A DNA stretch of 64,000 nt from Bacteroidota bacterium. Lineage in GTDB: Bacteria > Bacteroidota > Bacteroidia > 2-12-FULL-35-15. A program made the translations under genes and the position numbers. Each line of letters begins with the position of its first letter. Position 1 is the first letter of the stretch. Where the stretch lies: assembly GCA_025963715.1 (NCBI GenBank), contig JAOQAG010000039.1:1-64000 (forward strand). The letters are read 5' to 3'. Shown in pieces: positions 18,577 through 28,347 of this stretch. Under the pieces are notes generated by a model. The model searched no databases. It saw nothing but the letters and a program-made list of their open reading frames with translations, and had not been told where the DNA came from.

Positions 18577-21096
18577 GTGAAATTAACAGCCCGCTACATA
18601 CTCCTTTCTTTTTTTATTCTTGCAGCTAATTTTGTGATTGCACAAAATACAGCTACGGTTTACGGTAAAATTACAGATGCGGATGATGAACCATTGCCAG
18701 GTATCAGCGTTTCCATTTTCGGTGGTTCGCAGGCTGCGGTTTTAACAAATAAAAAAGGAGAATATTCGTACACCATTCCGGCCGGACAAAATGTAACCAT
18801 TGTATTTTATAACATTGGTTTTACAACTGAACAGCGTACCGTTAACCTGCAAGCGAATGAAAAACTGGAGCTGAATAAATCTCTGAAACCAAATTCATTA
18901 ACACAGGTAGAGATTATAGACGAGAGCCGCAACCAGGAAATTACCCGCATCGACCCGATCAACATCACGCATCTTCCTTCTTCCAGCGGCGATTTTAACG
19001 CCATTTTATTTACACTTCCCGGAGTCTCCAACCGTAATGAATTAAGCTCGACTTACTCGGTGCGCGGCGGAAATTTCGATGAAAATTTAGTGTATGTCAA
19101 CGGTGTTGAAATATACCGTCCGTTCCTCGTCAGGTCCGGGCAACAAGAAGGATTGAGCTTTATCAATCCCGATATGGTTTCGTCTGTATTGTTCTCTGCA
19201 GGCGGGTTTGAAGCAAAGTACGGCGATAAAATGTCGTCGGTGCTGGATGTACAATACCGCAAACCGGTAAAATTTGCGGGTACCGTTTCCGGAAGCTTGC
19301 TCGGTGGAAACGTCGAACTGGAAGGTGTTTCCAAAGATCATCGTTTTTCATGGATGATAGGATCGCGCTACAAAAGCACCAAATATTTATTGGGATCGCT
19401 CAATACAAAAGGACAATACAAGCCTTCGTTTGTGGATGTACAGGCGTATACAACCTATGCTTTAAGCACCAATTGGGAGCTGGATTTCCTCGGGAATTAT
19501 GCCAGTAACAAATACCAAATCATCCCAGAAAGCAGGGAAACCGATTTTGGTACATTGAACCAGGCGCTGCGTTTAAAGATCTTTTTCGACGGACAGGAAG
19601 TCGATCAGTTTATAACGATGACAGGCGCATTATCTGCGGTATACCGCTCGGACAACAGCAAAACAAATTTAAAATTCATTGGCTCCGCATTCAAAAGCAG
19701 GGAAAGTGAAGCGTTCGATATTCAAGGACAATATTATATTGCCGACCTGGAAACCGATTTCGGGAAACCGAACTTTGGCGAAGAAGTAGGGCAACGCGGC
19801 GTAGGAACATTTTTACAGCATGCACGCACCAACCTCGATGCGTATGTATACAGCTTCGAGCACAAAGGAACGTACAACATCACTACAAAAAAACAAATCC
19901 TGTGGGGCGCAAAATATTCGTTCGAAGATATTTCCGATAAATTAAGCGAATGGAAATATGTGGACAGTGCTGGCTATTCCGTTCCAACCACTGTACCGTA
20001 CAATCCGCAGCAGGAAATTATTTTACAGGATGTGATCAAACAAAAGATCCACATCATGTCCAACCGTCTTTCGGGATACGTGGAAGGCATCCTGAGCAAG
20101 GAGCTGAAAGATACTTCCCTGATCTCGTTTACAGCGGGATTACGTGCCAATTACTGGGATCTTAACAAACAGGCATTGGTGGGGCCGCGTGCCACGTTTG
20201 GGCTAAAGCCGCACTGGAAGCGGGATTTCCTTTTTAAATTTTCGAGCGGTTATTATTATCAGCCGCCGTTTTACAGGGAGCTGCGCGATTACGAAGGCAA
20301 TATCAATTACAACATCAAAGCGCAAACCTCTATTCACTTTGTGCTTTCCAGCGATTATAATTTCAAGGCATGGAAGCGCCCGTTTAAATTTACAGCGGAA
20401 GCATATTACAAATACCTGGATAATATTATTCCGTATGAGATCGACAATGTGCGCATCCGTTATTCGGCGAAAAACGATGCCCGTGGTTATGCTACCGGGA
20501 TCGATATGAAAATAAACGGTGATTTTGTAAAAGGACTGGAATCATGGGCTTCCCTTTCTATCATGCAAACACAGGAGGATTTGAAAGACGATTATTATTA
20601 TGAATATTATAACAGCGACGGTCAAAAAATTGTTCCCGGTTACACGCTGAACAGCAAAGCAACCGACAGTGTAAAATTTACACCGGGCTACATTCCTCGC
20701 CCAACAGACCAACGCGTAAGCTTCGGATTATTTTTCCAGGACAAAATGCCGCATTTACCGGATTTGAAAATGCATTTGAATTTATTATTCGGAAGTGGTG
20801 TGCCATTCGGGCCACCGGGATCCCAGCGCTACCAGCAGGTGTTACGCATGCCGCCATACCGCCGTGTGGACATAGGTTTCTCCTACCAGGTGCTGCGCGA
20901 GAACCGGAAAGTAAAAGCAAAAAGCCCGGGCCGTTTCTTAAAATCGGTATGGGTAAGTTTGGAAGTGTTTAACTTACTGGGCACCAACAATACGGTTTCT
21001 TACATTTGGGTGGAAGATGTGACCAGCAGGCAATACGCTGTTCCGAATTATTTAACGCAGCGGCAATTGAATTTGAAAATGATCGTTAAATTTTAA
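18577..21096 (+). CDS. TonB-dependent receptor with N-terminal carboxypeptidase regulatory-like domain
   Basis: YGKITDADDEPLPGISVSIFG; plug domain NELSSTYSVRGGNFDENLVYVNGVEIYRP; GTG start. Confidence 0.9.
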   Translation: MKLTARYILLSFFILAANFVIAQNTATVYGKITDADDEPLPGISVSIFGGSQAAVLTNKKGEYSYTIPAGQNVTIVFYNIGFTTEQRTVNLQANEKLELNKSLKPNSLTQVEIIDESRNQEITRIDPINITHLPSSSGDFNAILFTLPGVSNRNELSSTYSVRGGNFDENLVYVNGVEIYRPFLVRSGQQEGLSFINPDMVSSVLFSAGGFEAKYGDKMSSVLDVQYRKPVKFAGTVSGSLLGGNVELEGVSKDHRFSWMIGSRYKSTKYLLGSLNTKGQYKPSFVDVQAYTTYALSTNWELDFLGNYASNKYQIIPESRETDFGTLNQALRLKIFFDGQEVDQFITMTGALSAVYRSDNSKTNLKFIGSAFKSRESEAFDIQGQYYIADLETDFGKPNFGEEVGQRGVGTFLQHARTNLDAYVYSFEHKGTYNITTKKQILWGAKYSFEDISDKLSEWKYVDSAGYSVPTTVPYNPQQEIILQDVIKQKIHIMSNRLSGYVEGILSKELKDTSLISFTAGLRANYWDLNKQALVGPRATFGLKPHWKRDFLFKFSSGYYYQPPFYRELRDYEGNINYNIKAQTSIHFVLSSDYNFKAWKRPFKFTAEAYYKYLDNIIPYEIDNVRIRYSAKNDARGYATGIDMKINGDFVKGLESWASLSIMQTQEDLKDDYYYEYYNSDGQKIVPGYTLNSKATDSVKFTPGYIPRPTDQRVSFGLFFQDKMPHLPDLKMHLNLLFGSGVPFGPPGSQRYQQVLRMPPYRRVDIGFSYQVLRENRKVKAKSPGRFLKSVWVSLEVFNLLGTNNTVSYIWVEDVTSRQYAVPNYLTQRQLNLKMIVKF

Positions 21097-21187
21097 TCTA
21101 CTAAATACCAATTATTACTAATATACTGATCTGTGTTTGCTCTGTGTTTGTTTCAGTGTTAATTTTGGAACGGATTCCTCTTCTTTT

Positions 21188-21278
21188 CTGTCATCCCGGG
21201 CCTGACCCGGGATCTGTTAATTAAGAAGAAGAGTTGACGCTGCAAACATTTACGAGATCCCGCAACATTGCGAATGAC
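21188..21278. repeat. Family A dispersed inverted repeat (diverged right arm)
   Basis: ctgtcatcccgggcctgacccgggatctgttaattaag...gagatcccgc..aatgaca. Confidence 0.8.
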
Positions 21279-21372
21279 AACTTCGAAAGAAGAAATCACA
21301 CACAGGCAATGCATAACATTCCACATAGATTCGTAAAATTCGTTTTTGTTCGTTATCCGTACCTTTATCCGT

Positions 21373-21744
21373 ATGAAAAAAATAATCCCATTCAGTTTCG
21401 TTTTAGACAATCTCTTTTCCCTCGATCCAATCGTAAGGCCAATGTTTGGAAGTCATGCTATTTACGTTGAAGGAAAAATTGTAATGTGCCTGCGCGATAA
21501 AGATGATGAAGACAGCGGCGTGTGGATCGGTACTTCCAAAGAACATCACGAAAGCCTGCAAAAAGAATTACCGAACATGCGCTCCATCCGCATCTTTGGT
21601 CCGGGAGTGAGCAGCTGGCAGGTGCTGGCGAAAAACAATGATGATTTTGAAGAAAGCGTGAACCGTGCCTGTGAGCTGATCCTGAAAAGGGATGTGAGGA
21701 TTGGTAAGATCCCGAAACCGAAGAAGAAAAAAAAGAGTAGTTAG
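21373..21744 (+). CDS. Conserved hypothetical protein, TfoX N-terminal/YjbR-like
   Basis: RPMFGSHAIYVEGKIVMCLRD resembles the TfoX-N region. Confidence 0.45.
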   Translation: MKKIIPFSFVLDNLFSLDPIVRPMFGSHAIYVEGKIVMCLRDKDDEDSGVWIGTSKEHHESLQKELPNMRSIRIFGPGVSSWQVLAKNNDDFEESVNRACELILKRDVRIGKIPKPKKKKKSS

Positions 21745-21878
21745 TTTTTAAATGTTGATTGTTAGTTCGTAGTTGGTTGTTTGGAGTTCGGAGACGGTTA
21801 TTCTAAGAGTGCATTTCCCTTTTGCTGTCATTCCACGCCTGTTGCGGGATCGGTTAAATAATTGCAGTATAAAATAAA

Positions 21879-21994
21879 GCCACAGATTCACAGATTTTTA
21901 ATTTAAAATTTAATTTTCACAGATAAAACCGCAAAGCGATTTTCTGAGAATCAGCGCAATTTTTTATCATTTTTTCAATCCGTGAACCTGTGGC
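21879..21994. repeat. Family B dispersed inverted repeat
   Basis: gccacagattcacagatt...aatccgtgaacctgtggc with internal cgcaaagcg. Confidence 0.85.
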
Positions 21995-22029
21995 AAAGCG
22001 TTACTTCGTCTTGATACTTTTTCGTAAAT

Positions 22030-22455
22030 TTGCGTATGCTTTACTCAAAAGAAGTCATACAACATTTTAACGCCTGGATCGAAGGAAGCAACAATGCGAA
22101 GCACTGGCTGCAGGAGCATAATTTTGAAGAATTGGTACAGCTAAAAGACGCAGTAAGCAGGCATTCCAAACCTTTTGAATATTTACTGACACACAAGCAT
22201 GTAGTACTTGCTGCGTTTGTAAATGCGGTGTGGGACGACAAAGAGGCATTTAAATTATTAATGGATCAGAAAGCGTTTCATTGGGCTGCAGCGGCCAATT
22301 TTATTAACGGCGATGACAATGCCCTGATCTTTTTGAAAAGAAGTAAGCTCGATCATTATGCAGTAATGGCGCAATTGATCCAGGCGAAGATCCGCAAGGA
22401 AGGCGACGAAGGAACTAATTTTTTCAGCAGCGGCCCATTTAAAATAGAAAAATAA
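22030..22455 (+). CDS. Hypothetical protein
   Basis: 141-aa ORF. Confidence 0.6.
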   Translation: MRMLYSKEVIQHFNAWIEGSNNAKHWLQEHNFEELVQLKDAVSRHSKPFEYLLTHKHVVLAAFVNAVWDDKEAFKLLMDQKAFHWAAAANFINGDDNALIFLKRSKLDHYAVMAQLIQAKIRKEGDEGTNFFSSGPFKIEK

Positions 22456-22465
22456 AAAAACATTT

Positions 22466-22708
22466 ATGCGTGTAATTGCCACCATTCCTCATCCGAAAAT
22501 TTCGATCAGTATTTTTTCTATGAATGATAAATACCAGATCCAGTTCATTGCCGGGCCGATGGAACAAACATTTAAAATCACACACACGGAAATTGACGGT
22601 GTGGAAGGCATCAAAAAAATGCTGGATGAAGAGTTTATGCAAAAGATCATGGAACGCTTCAACGAAATGTACCTTTCGTACAAAGCGGCGCTCGACCGCA
22701 TGAAATAA
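22466..22708 (+). CDS. Hypothetical protein
   Basis: 80-aa ORF 10 nt downstream of the previous ORF. Confidence 0.6.
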   Translation: MRVIATIPHPKISISIFSMNDKYQIQFIAGPMEQTFKITHTEIDGVEGIKKMLDEEFMQKIMERFNEMYLSYKAALDRMK

Positions 22709-22786
22709 AACAACAATAATCGGTAAACTGTTTCCTATTCAACATTGATTTTGTAAATTCGTAGTACAATTCGATTACGATTTGTA

Positions 22787-23476
22787 ATGACGCACATGCT
22801 AAAAAAAATAGTTTTTTTTCTACTGATCTTTATTACCGTTACAGCCTTTACCCCTGCTCCAACGTATAAAATTGCACTGCTTAAATACAACGGGGGTGGT
22901 GATTGGTATGCCAACCTGGAAACATCCTTACCGAACCTGATCAAATTTGCGAATGATAATTTAAAAACAAACATTAATCCCGAACAGGGAACGGTGGATG
23001 TGGGTAGTCCGGATATTTTTAATTATCCGTTTGTACACATGACCGGGCATGGCAATGTGGTGTTCAGCTCGCAGGAAGCAGACAATCTGCGCAATTACCT
23101 GATCGGCGGCGGTTTCCTCGAAATTTCAGATAATTACGGACTGGATAAATTCATTCGTCCGCAAATGAAAAAAGTATTTCCGGAGCTTGATTTTATCGAG
23201 CTGCCGTTCTCTCATCCGATCTACCATCAGAAATATGATTTCCCGAACGGCTTGCCAAAAATTCACGAGCACGATGGTACACCCGCACAGGGATTCGGCT
23301 TGATCTACCAGGGACGTTTGGTTTGTTTTTATGATTACGAATGCGATCTGGGCGATGGCTGGGAAAGTTTTGAGATCCATAAAGATTCGCCGGAGATCCA
23401 TCAAAAAGCCCTGAAAATGGGCGCTAACATTCTTCAATATGTATTGATGGGTGGCGAGAATGTGACAAAAAAATAA
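22787..23476 (+). CDS. DUF4159-like secreted protein
   Basis: LLKYNGGGDWYANLETSLPNLIKFAN and FVHMTGHGNVVFSSQEADNLRNYLIGGGFLEISDNYG. Confidence 0.75.
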   Translation: MTHMLKKIVFFLLIFITVTAFTPAPTYKIALLKYNGGGDWYANLETSLPNLIKFANDNLKTNINPEQGTVDVGSPDIFNYPFVHMTGHGNVVFSSQEADNLRNYLIGGGFLEISDNYGLDKFIRPQMKKVFPELDFIELPFSHPIYHQKYDFPNGLPKIHEHDGTPAQGFGLIYQGRLVCFYDYECDLGDGWESFEIHKDSPEIHQKALKMGANILQYVLMGGENVTKK

Positions 23477-23478
23477 AC

Positions 23479-23985
23479 ATGAAAAAGAAAATCTTCTATT
23501 TCATTCTCGGTTTAGTGCTCATTGGTTTTATTATTCCAAATAACATGCAGATCCCTGTTGCAGGCGCAACAAAAAACAGCTGGAACCCGGCTTCGTTCTG
23601 GTATTATCCATGGGGAAAATCGGGTACGCACAAAGGCATTGATATTTTTGCAAAAGAAGGAACGGATGTATTGGCCGCTACTTCCGGCATTGTATTGTAC
23701 AAAGGCGAGATCTCGATGGGAGGAAATGTGATTGTTGTTTTAGGCCCGAAATGGCGCATCCATTATTACGCACATCTCAAAAATTTTAATACCTCCACCT
23801 TTTCATTTGTATCGCGTGGCGAAAAAATCGCAGAAGTTGGCACTACCGGAAATGCACAAGGGAAACCGCCACACCTGCATTATTCCTATGTTACACTCAT
23901 CCCCTATTTGTGGCGTATTGATTTTGATCACCAGGGCTGGAAAAAAATGTTTTATTTGAATCCGCAGGATTATTTTAATCAGTAA
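23479..23985 (+). CDS. M23 family metallopeptidase
   Basis: HKGIDIFAKEGTDVLAATSGIVLYKG...IHYYAHL...GNAQGKPPHLHYSY LytM motifs. Confidence 0.88.
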   Translation: MKKKIFYFILGLVLIGFIIPNNMQIPVAGATKNSWNPASFWYYPWGKSGTHKGIDIFAKEGTDVLAATSGIVLYKGEISMGGNVIVVLGPKWRIHYYAHLKNFNTSTFSFVSRGEKIAEVGTTGNAQGKPPHLHYSYVTLIPYLWRIDFDHQGWKKMFYLNPQDYFNQ

Positions 23986-24000
23986 AAATTTAACATAGTA

Positions 24001-24084
24001 CGTCATTGCGAGGGCTTTTCGCCCGAAGCAATCTCACACCAGTAAATAATCTAGAATGAGATTGCTTCGTTCCTCCCAATGACG
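24001..24084. repeat. Inverted repeat (cgtcattgcgag..gaagcaatctca / tgagattgcttc..caatgacg)
   Basis: Imperfect nested palindrome in intergenic gap. Confidence 0.8.
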
Positions 24085-24103
24085 TTCTTAAATAAATCAT
24101 TTT

Positions 24104-24760
24104 TCATAAATATAATTCCAGCTCTTTGTCCATGATCGCATTAAGCTCCGGCGCACGGTTGACGATCATAAAATGTGTACCGCGTTCAATTATATAGTTG
24201 GCGTTTTTTATTTTCCGGACCGGCAATACATGATCGGATGTACCGTGGATTTGTATAACAGACGAAGGAACAATCTCATTTTTCCAATTCATGATGCAAT
24301 GCACTGCACCGCTGAAATAGTTTTTGGGAGCAGCATTCAGCATTTCTTTAAATCGCTCTGCCTGTTCTCCGGACGATACCCCAAATGCTTTTTTCACAAG
24401 CAAGGCGCCTTTAATATATAAGCTGTCGCTGAGATTTTTGTACAGCGAAAACGATCGCCAGAAAGTTAGTTTCAGCGGAAGCTGGTCGCTTGTTTTGCAA
24501 CTGGAGATGACAAATGTTTTTACGGGATGTAAGTGCTTGGCAATTTCAACGGCACACATACCGCCGAAGGAAACACCCATTAATGCATAGGATTGGGAAG
24601 TATCTATCTGTTTCGACAAACGAATGGCATAACTTGCCAGCGATTCGTTTTTATCCGGTGTGAGCCATTTTATGTGACGGATCTCCGCTTTATTCAGTTT
24701 TATATTTTTGAACAAGCGTGCATCCACGCCCATTCCGGGAATACAATACACGGTAAGCAT
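24104..24760 (-). CDS. Alpha/beta hydrolase
   Basis: YALMGVSFGGMCAVEIAKHL nucleophile elbow; start at MLTVYCIPGMG. Confidence 0.78.
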   Translation of the reverse strand: MLTVYCIPGMGVDARLFKNIKLNKAEIRHIKWLTPDKNESLASYAIRLSKQIDTSQSYALMGVSFGGMCAVEIAKHLHPVKTFVISSCKTSDQLPLKLTFWRSFSLYKNLSDSLYIKGALLVKKAFGVSSGEQAERFKEMLNAAPKNYFSGAVHCIMNWKNEIVPSSVIQIHGTSDHVLPVRKIKNANYIIERGTHFMIVNRAPELNAIMDKELELYL

Positions 24761-24761
24761 G

Positions 24762-25376
24762 TTATAAAAATTTATTTTTATAATCTTGCCTGCTGCGCTC
24801 AATTACTTCGTACGCTTCTTCTCTGCCATAAACATTGGTAATTTCGCAGGTAGGATGTTCTGCGCCGGGCAGGTTTTTGTATGTTAAAAAATAATGTTTC
24901 AAGCGGTTGACCATTGCTTCGGGCACATCTTTGATGTCGTGCCAGATGTTGTAAATTTCATCCGATTTCATCACGGCAATGATCTTGTCATCCGCTTCTC
25001 CTTTGTCGATCAACCGCAAACCACCGATCGGGATCGCCTGCAGCATAATATCTCCGTGTGTGATCGCATGTTCTGTAAGCACACAAATATCCAAAGGATC
25101 ACCGTCGCCTTTTTCCACTTTTTTGCCGGATTTTTCGGATGCAAATTCTGCAATTTTTACATCGCAATACGTTTGCGGTACAAAGCCATACAAACAGGGA
25201 ACTACATTGGAAAATTTCTGCGGACGGTCAATTTTCAAATAACCGCTTTCTTTATCAATTTCATATTTAACAGTATCTGTCGGTACAATCTCGATAAAAG
25301 CAGTAAGCACCTGCGGTGCGTTTTCACCGATCGCAATGCCGTGCCATGGATGTGATTTATATTTATGTGTCATCAT
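24762..25376 (-). CDS. ppa: Inorganic pyrophosphatase
   Basis: EIVPTDTVKYEIDKESGYLKIDRP, KGDGDPLDICVLTE, GGLRLIDKGEADDKI. Confidence 0.92.
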   Translation of the reverse strand: MMTHKYKSHPWHGIAIGENAPQVLTAFIEIVPTDTVKYEIDKESGYLKIDRPQKFSNVVPCLYGFVPQTYCDVKIAEFASEKSGKKVEKGDGDPLDICVLTEHAITHGDIMLQAIPIGGLRLIDKGEADDKIIAVMKSDEIYNIWHDIKDVPEAMVNRLKHYFLTYKNLPGAEHPTCEITNVYGREEAYEVIERSRQDYKNKFL

Positions 25377-25969
25377 TTTTTAAAATATTTTCTGGAAAGG
25401 ATGTAAACAATGATCATCGCGCCAAGCGAAACAAGCAAAAGCCACAATTTACCCATTGCGCTGGGCTGTTCGTTGCGCGGTCCCATGTCTTTTTGGGTAT
25501 CATTCAAATGATTGTGTACAGCATAGGGCTGAATGCCGAATGTGGTTTTCAGGAATTCATTTTCCTGTTCAAATGTACGTTGCGATGCTACCTGGTAATA
25601 ATCGGCGGTGCCGTCTGTGATCTTTTTGCGGGAATGGCTGCACAGATCCACCGTTACCAGGTCGAAATGCTGGAATACTGCGTAAATGATCCATTCTTCG
25701 TTTTTGGAGAAACTCATTAAACAAGCGGATGTACAATCATAATCTACCGAAATATGCTGCTCCGCGCTGCCTTTGTATAAATTGGTAATGGTAAAATAAA
25801 CGGTGCCAATGCCTTCGGTGCGGCAGGGAATAATGGAATCGACGGTGCCGTAAAAAATTACGTCGTATTTTTTGCTGATGTCTTTGGAAATGGGTTCTAA
25901 AGGCGGACAATCACAAGCCAGTAAAATGTTTGAAAAGAGAATAAAGGAAAAAAAGATGAGTTTTTTCAT
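25373..25969 (-). CDS. Hypothetical secreted protein with C-terminal TM segment
   Basis: Signal peptide LLACDCPP; C-terminal hydrophobic segment. Confidence 0.65.
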   Translation of the reverse strand: MKKLIFFSFILFSNILLACDCPPLEPISKDISKKYDVIFYGTVDSIIPCRTEGIGTVYFTITNLYKGSAEQHISVDYDCTSACLMSFSKNEEWIIYAVFQHFDLVTVDLCSHSRKKITDGTADYYQVASQRTFEQENEFLKTTFGIQPYAVHNHLNDTQKDMGPRNEQPSAMGKLWLLLVSLGAMIIVYILSRKYFKK

Positions 25970-26151
25970 GGAAAATGAATAGTACTCAAAGATACGAAAT
26001 TAGGTACAGATAACGAACAGGAACTATGTTCATTGGTTCAGCAGTTTATTAGTTCATTGGTTTGCTCTGTAATACTATGTGAACTGTGTGTGATGGAACA
26101 CGGATTTTACGGATGAAGCGGATAAGGACGGATGATTTGAATTCATATAAA

Positions 26152-26267
26152 GCCACAAATTCACAGATTTTAAAATGAAAGATTTAGTTCACAGATAAAA
26201 TCGCAAAAGCGATTTTGTGAGAATCAGTGCAATTATTAATTACTTTCTTAATCTGTGAATCTGTGGC
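26152..26267. repeat. Family B dispersed inverted repeat
   Basis: gccacaaattcacagatt...aatctgtgaatctgtggc with internal hairpin aaatcgcaaaagcgatttt. Confidence 0.85.
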
Positions 26268-26437
26268 AAAAAACAATCCGAAAAGCTCCTGCAAACATTT
26301 ATGAGATCCCGGGTCGGCGCCCTGGATGACAGCTCCGAAAAGAGGAAGTTTAATCCAATCACATCCTGATACCTATTACTTGCGACCTACTACTTTTCAC
26401 ACACCGTCTAACATCCAACATCTACTATCCAACCCAT

Positions 26438-27124
26438 CTAATTCGTGATATTCCGTACTTCCGTCCGCCTGTTTTTTTTCCGTCCTTCATCTGTAGTATT
26501 ATCCGCAATCGGTTGTGTATCGCCGTAGCCTTTTGCAACTACCTGTTTGGCTCCCACGCCTTTTTTGATCAGGAAATCACGAACGGCATTGGCACGATCT
26601 TCGGAAAGTTTTTGATTGGCTGTGGCATTCCCAACATTATCGGTATGACCGGCAATTTCGATGATAGTTGTTTTTTTCAGTAGCATGTATTCCGCCAGCT
26701 CGTTCAATTGCTTGGCTGATGCAGCCTGCAGCGTGGCTTTGCCGCTATCAAAAAACACGTTATCAAGCGTGTACATTTTCGGCGGATTGATGATCAGATC
26801 GTATTCGTAATTTACAACTCCATCCACCGATGGCATATCCAGCACATTGTAATTTTCATTTTCCGTAAAGGCTTTGTATTGCACGGTATAAGTATCGCCT
26901 TCAGGCACCAGGATCTGAAACTGCCCGTTTTCTTTGGTGATCCCGGTATATACTTTTTTGTCTTTTTTTGCCACAAACGAAACGGTTTCTCCCTCCAGCG
27001 GCTTCTTCGTATTGTCCTTTACAAAAACGGTCAACAACGCTTCTGTTTCCGTCGCCTCAAGCGTTTGCGCATTTACATACAGTGTACCGAATAAAAATAC
27101 AGGAAGCAGGTAGATCGTTTTCAT
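26438..27124 (-). CDS. OmpA family protein
   Basis: IIEIAGHTDNVGNATANQKLSEDRANAVRDFLIKKGV...RRTEVRN. Confidence 0.88.
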   Translation of the reverse strand: MKTIYLLPVFLFGTLYVNAQTLEATETEALLTVFVKDNTKKPLEGETVSFVAKKDKKVYTGITKENGQFQILVPEGDTYTVQYKAFTENENYNVLDMPSVDGVVNYEYDLIINPPKMYTLDNVFFDSGKATLQAASAKQLNELAEYMLLKKTTIIEIAGHTDNVGNATANQKLSEDRANAVRDFLIKKGVGAKQVVAKGYGDTQPIADNTTDEGRKKNRRTEVRNITN

Positions 27125-27131
27125 AAGGCAT

Positions 27132-27383
27132 TTATTTAGGTTGAACGGTTGGTGCAGGATCGGTTTCCGGTTTTTCTTTTTCGATCACTTCCACAATTAC
27201 AAATGTGATGAGCAAAATGATGAGAATGACCAGGAATACTCTTTTATTTTTATACAACGGAGTTTTGTACAAAGGTTTTGTAGCCGATTGATAATTGTAC
27301 ATCAGCTTCTTAAAATCCTTGTGCTTGTTGATTTGCTCGTCGGGCAAACCGGGTGGATCTATATTGAATTTAGTGTTCGGCAT
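27132..27383 (-). CDS. Small single-TM protein
   Basis: Hydrophobic VFLVILIILLITFVIVEVI. Confidence 0.6.
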   Translation of the reverse strand: MPNTKFNIDPPGLPDEQINKHKDFKKLMYNYQSATKPLYKTPLYKNKRVFLVILIILLITFVIVEVIEKEKPETDPAPTVQPK

Positions 27384-27410
27384 TTTTTTAAAATTCAGAA
27401 TTCCCTTGTA

Positions 27411-27983
27411 TTATTTTTTAGAGGAAGAACCTCCCATTAGTTTTTTAATTTTATCGAGTGTGCGGTACAGCTTTACTTTTGCATTGTTTTCGGTGATCCC
27501 GATGATGTTGCCGACTTCGGCAAATGAGCGCTTTTCAAAAAAACGTAATTCGATCAGCTGCAAATCCTCTTCTCCCATTTGTTTTAAAGCAGCCATCATA
27601 CGGCTTTGCTGTTCGGAGTTATCTTCTTCCTGTACTTCCGCAATTAATGCGCCAACATTGCTCCGTTCGAGGCTTACCACACGGTCTGCATTATTTTTTC
27701 TAAAATACATATTTATTTCGTTAAAGGCAATGCGAAACAGCCATGCGGAAAACGGCACGCCTTTGTATTCGTATTTCCGGATGTTGATGAGCGCTTTTAA
27801 GAACACCTGCGAAGTAATATCGGCAGTAAGATCCTCGTTGCCGGTACGGCGGTATACAAAAACAAATATGGATTTATAATACCGGTCATACAGCACATCA
27901 AAACGCGCAGGATTGCTTTTTGCAGCCTGGACCTGCTGCAATTCAAGCTTTAGCTCGTTCTCATTTTTGTGATGCGCGTTCAA
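27411..27983 (-). CDS. RNA polymerase sigma-70 family (ECF) factor
   Basis: RRTGNEDLTADITSQVFLKAL, FSAWLFRIAFNEINMYFRK, region 4 ELRFFEKRSFAEVGNIIGITENNAKVKLYRTLDKIKK. Confidence 0.88.
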   Translation of the reverse strand: MNAHHKNENELKLELQQVQAAKSNPARFDVLYDRYYKSIFVFVYRRTGNEDLTADITSQVFLKALINIRKYEYKGVPFSAWLFRIAFNEINMYFRKNNADRVVSLERSNVGALIAEVQEEDNSEQQSRMMAALKQMGEEDLQLIELRFFEKRSFAEVGNIIGITENNAKVKLYRTLDKIKKLMGGSSSKK

Positions 27984-28238
27984 ATGTTGCCGGTGTTTGG
28001 GATCATAATGCAGGAAATGGAAAAAAGATACAAGGAATTACAAATTTTAACGAATTACGAATCTGTGTGGTTCACTTGTTCATTGGTTCATTGGTTCATT
28101 AGTGTGCTATGTGTAAACTGTGTATTGGTTTGTGACCCAAGCTTATTAAAAACTCATTACTTTTTGCTTTTCTTTACGCCTTCGTGGTAAAAAATGCTGC
28201 GAAGCAGCCACACAGCAAACTTTAAACTAAGTACTTGC

Positions 28239-28297
28239 AGGCGCTAGGCTCTGCCTAGTGACAAATTGTAAGTGTCACTAGGCAGAGCCTAGCGCCT
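28239..28297. repeat. Long perfect hairpin/cruciform (25-bp arms, 9-nt loop)
   Basis: AGGCGCTAGGCTCTGCCTAGTGACA-aattgtaag-TGTCACTAGGCAGAGCCTAGCGCCT. Confidence 0.93.
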
Positions 28298-28347
28298 ACG
28301 CTATACACAGCTAACTTTAAACTTTTGAACTTTAAACTTTGAACTCC

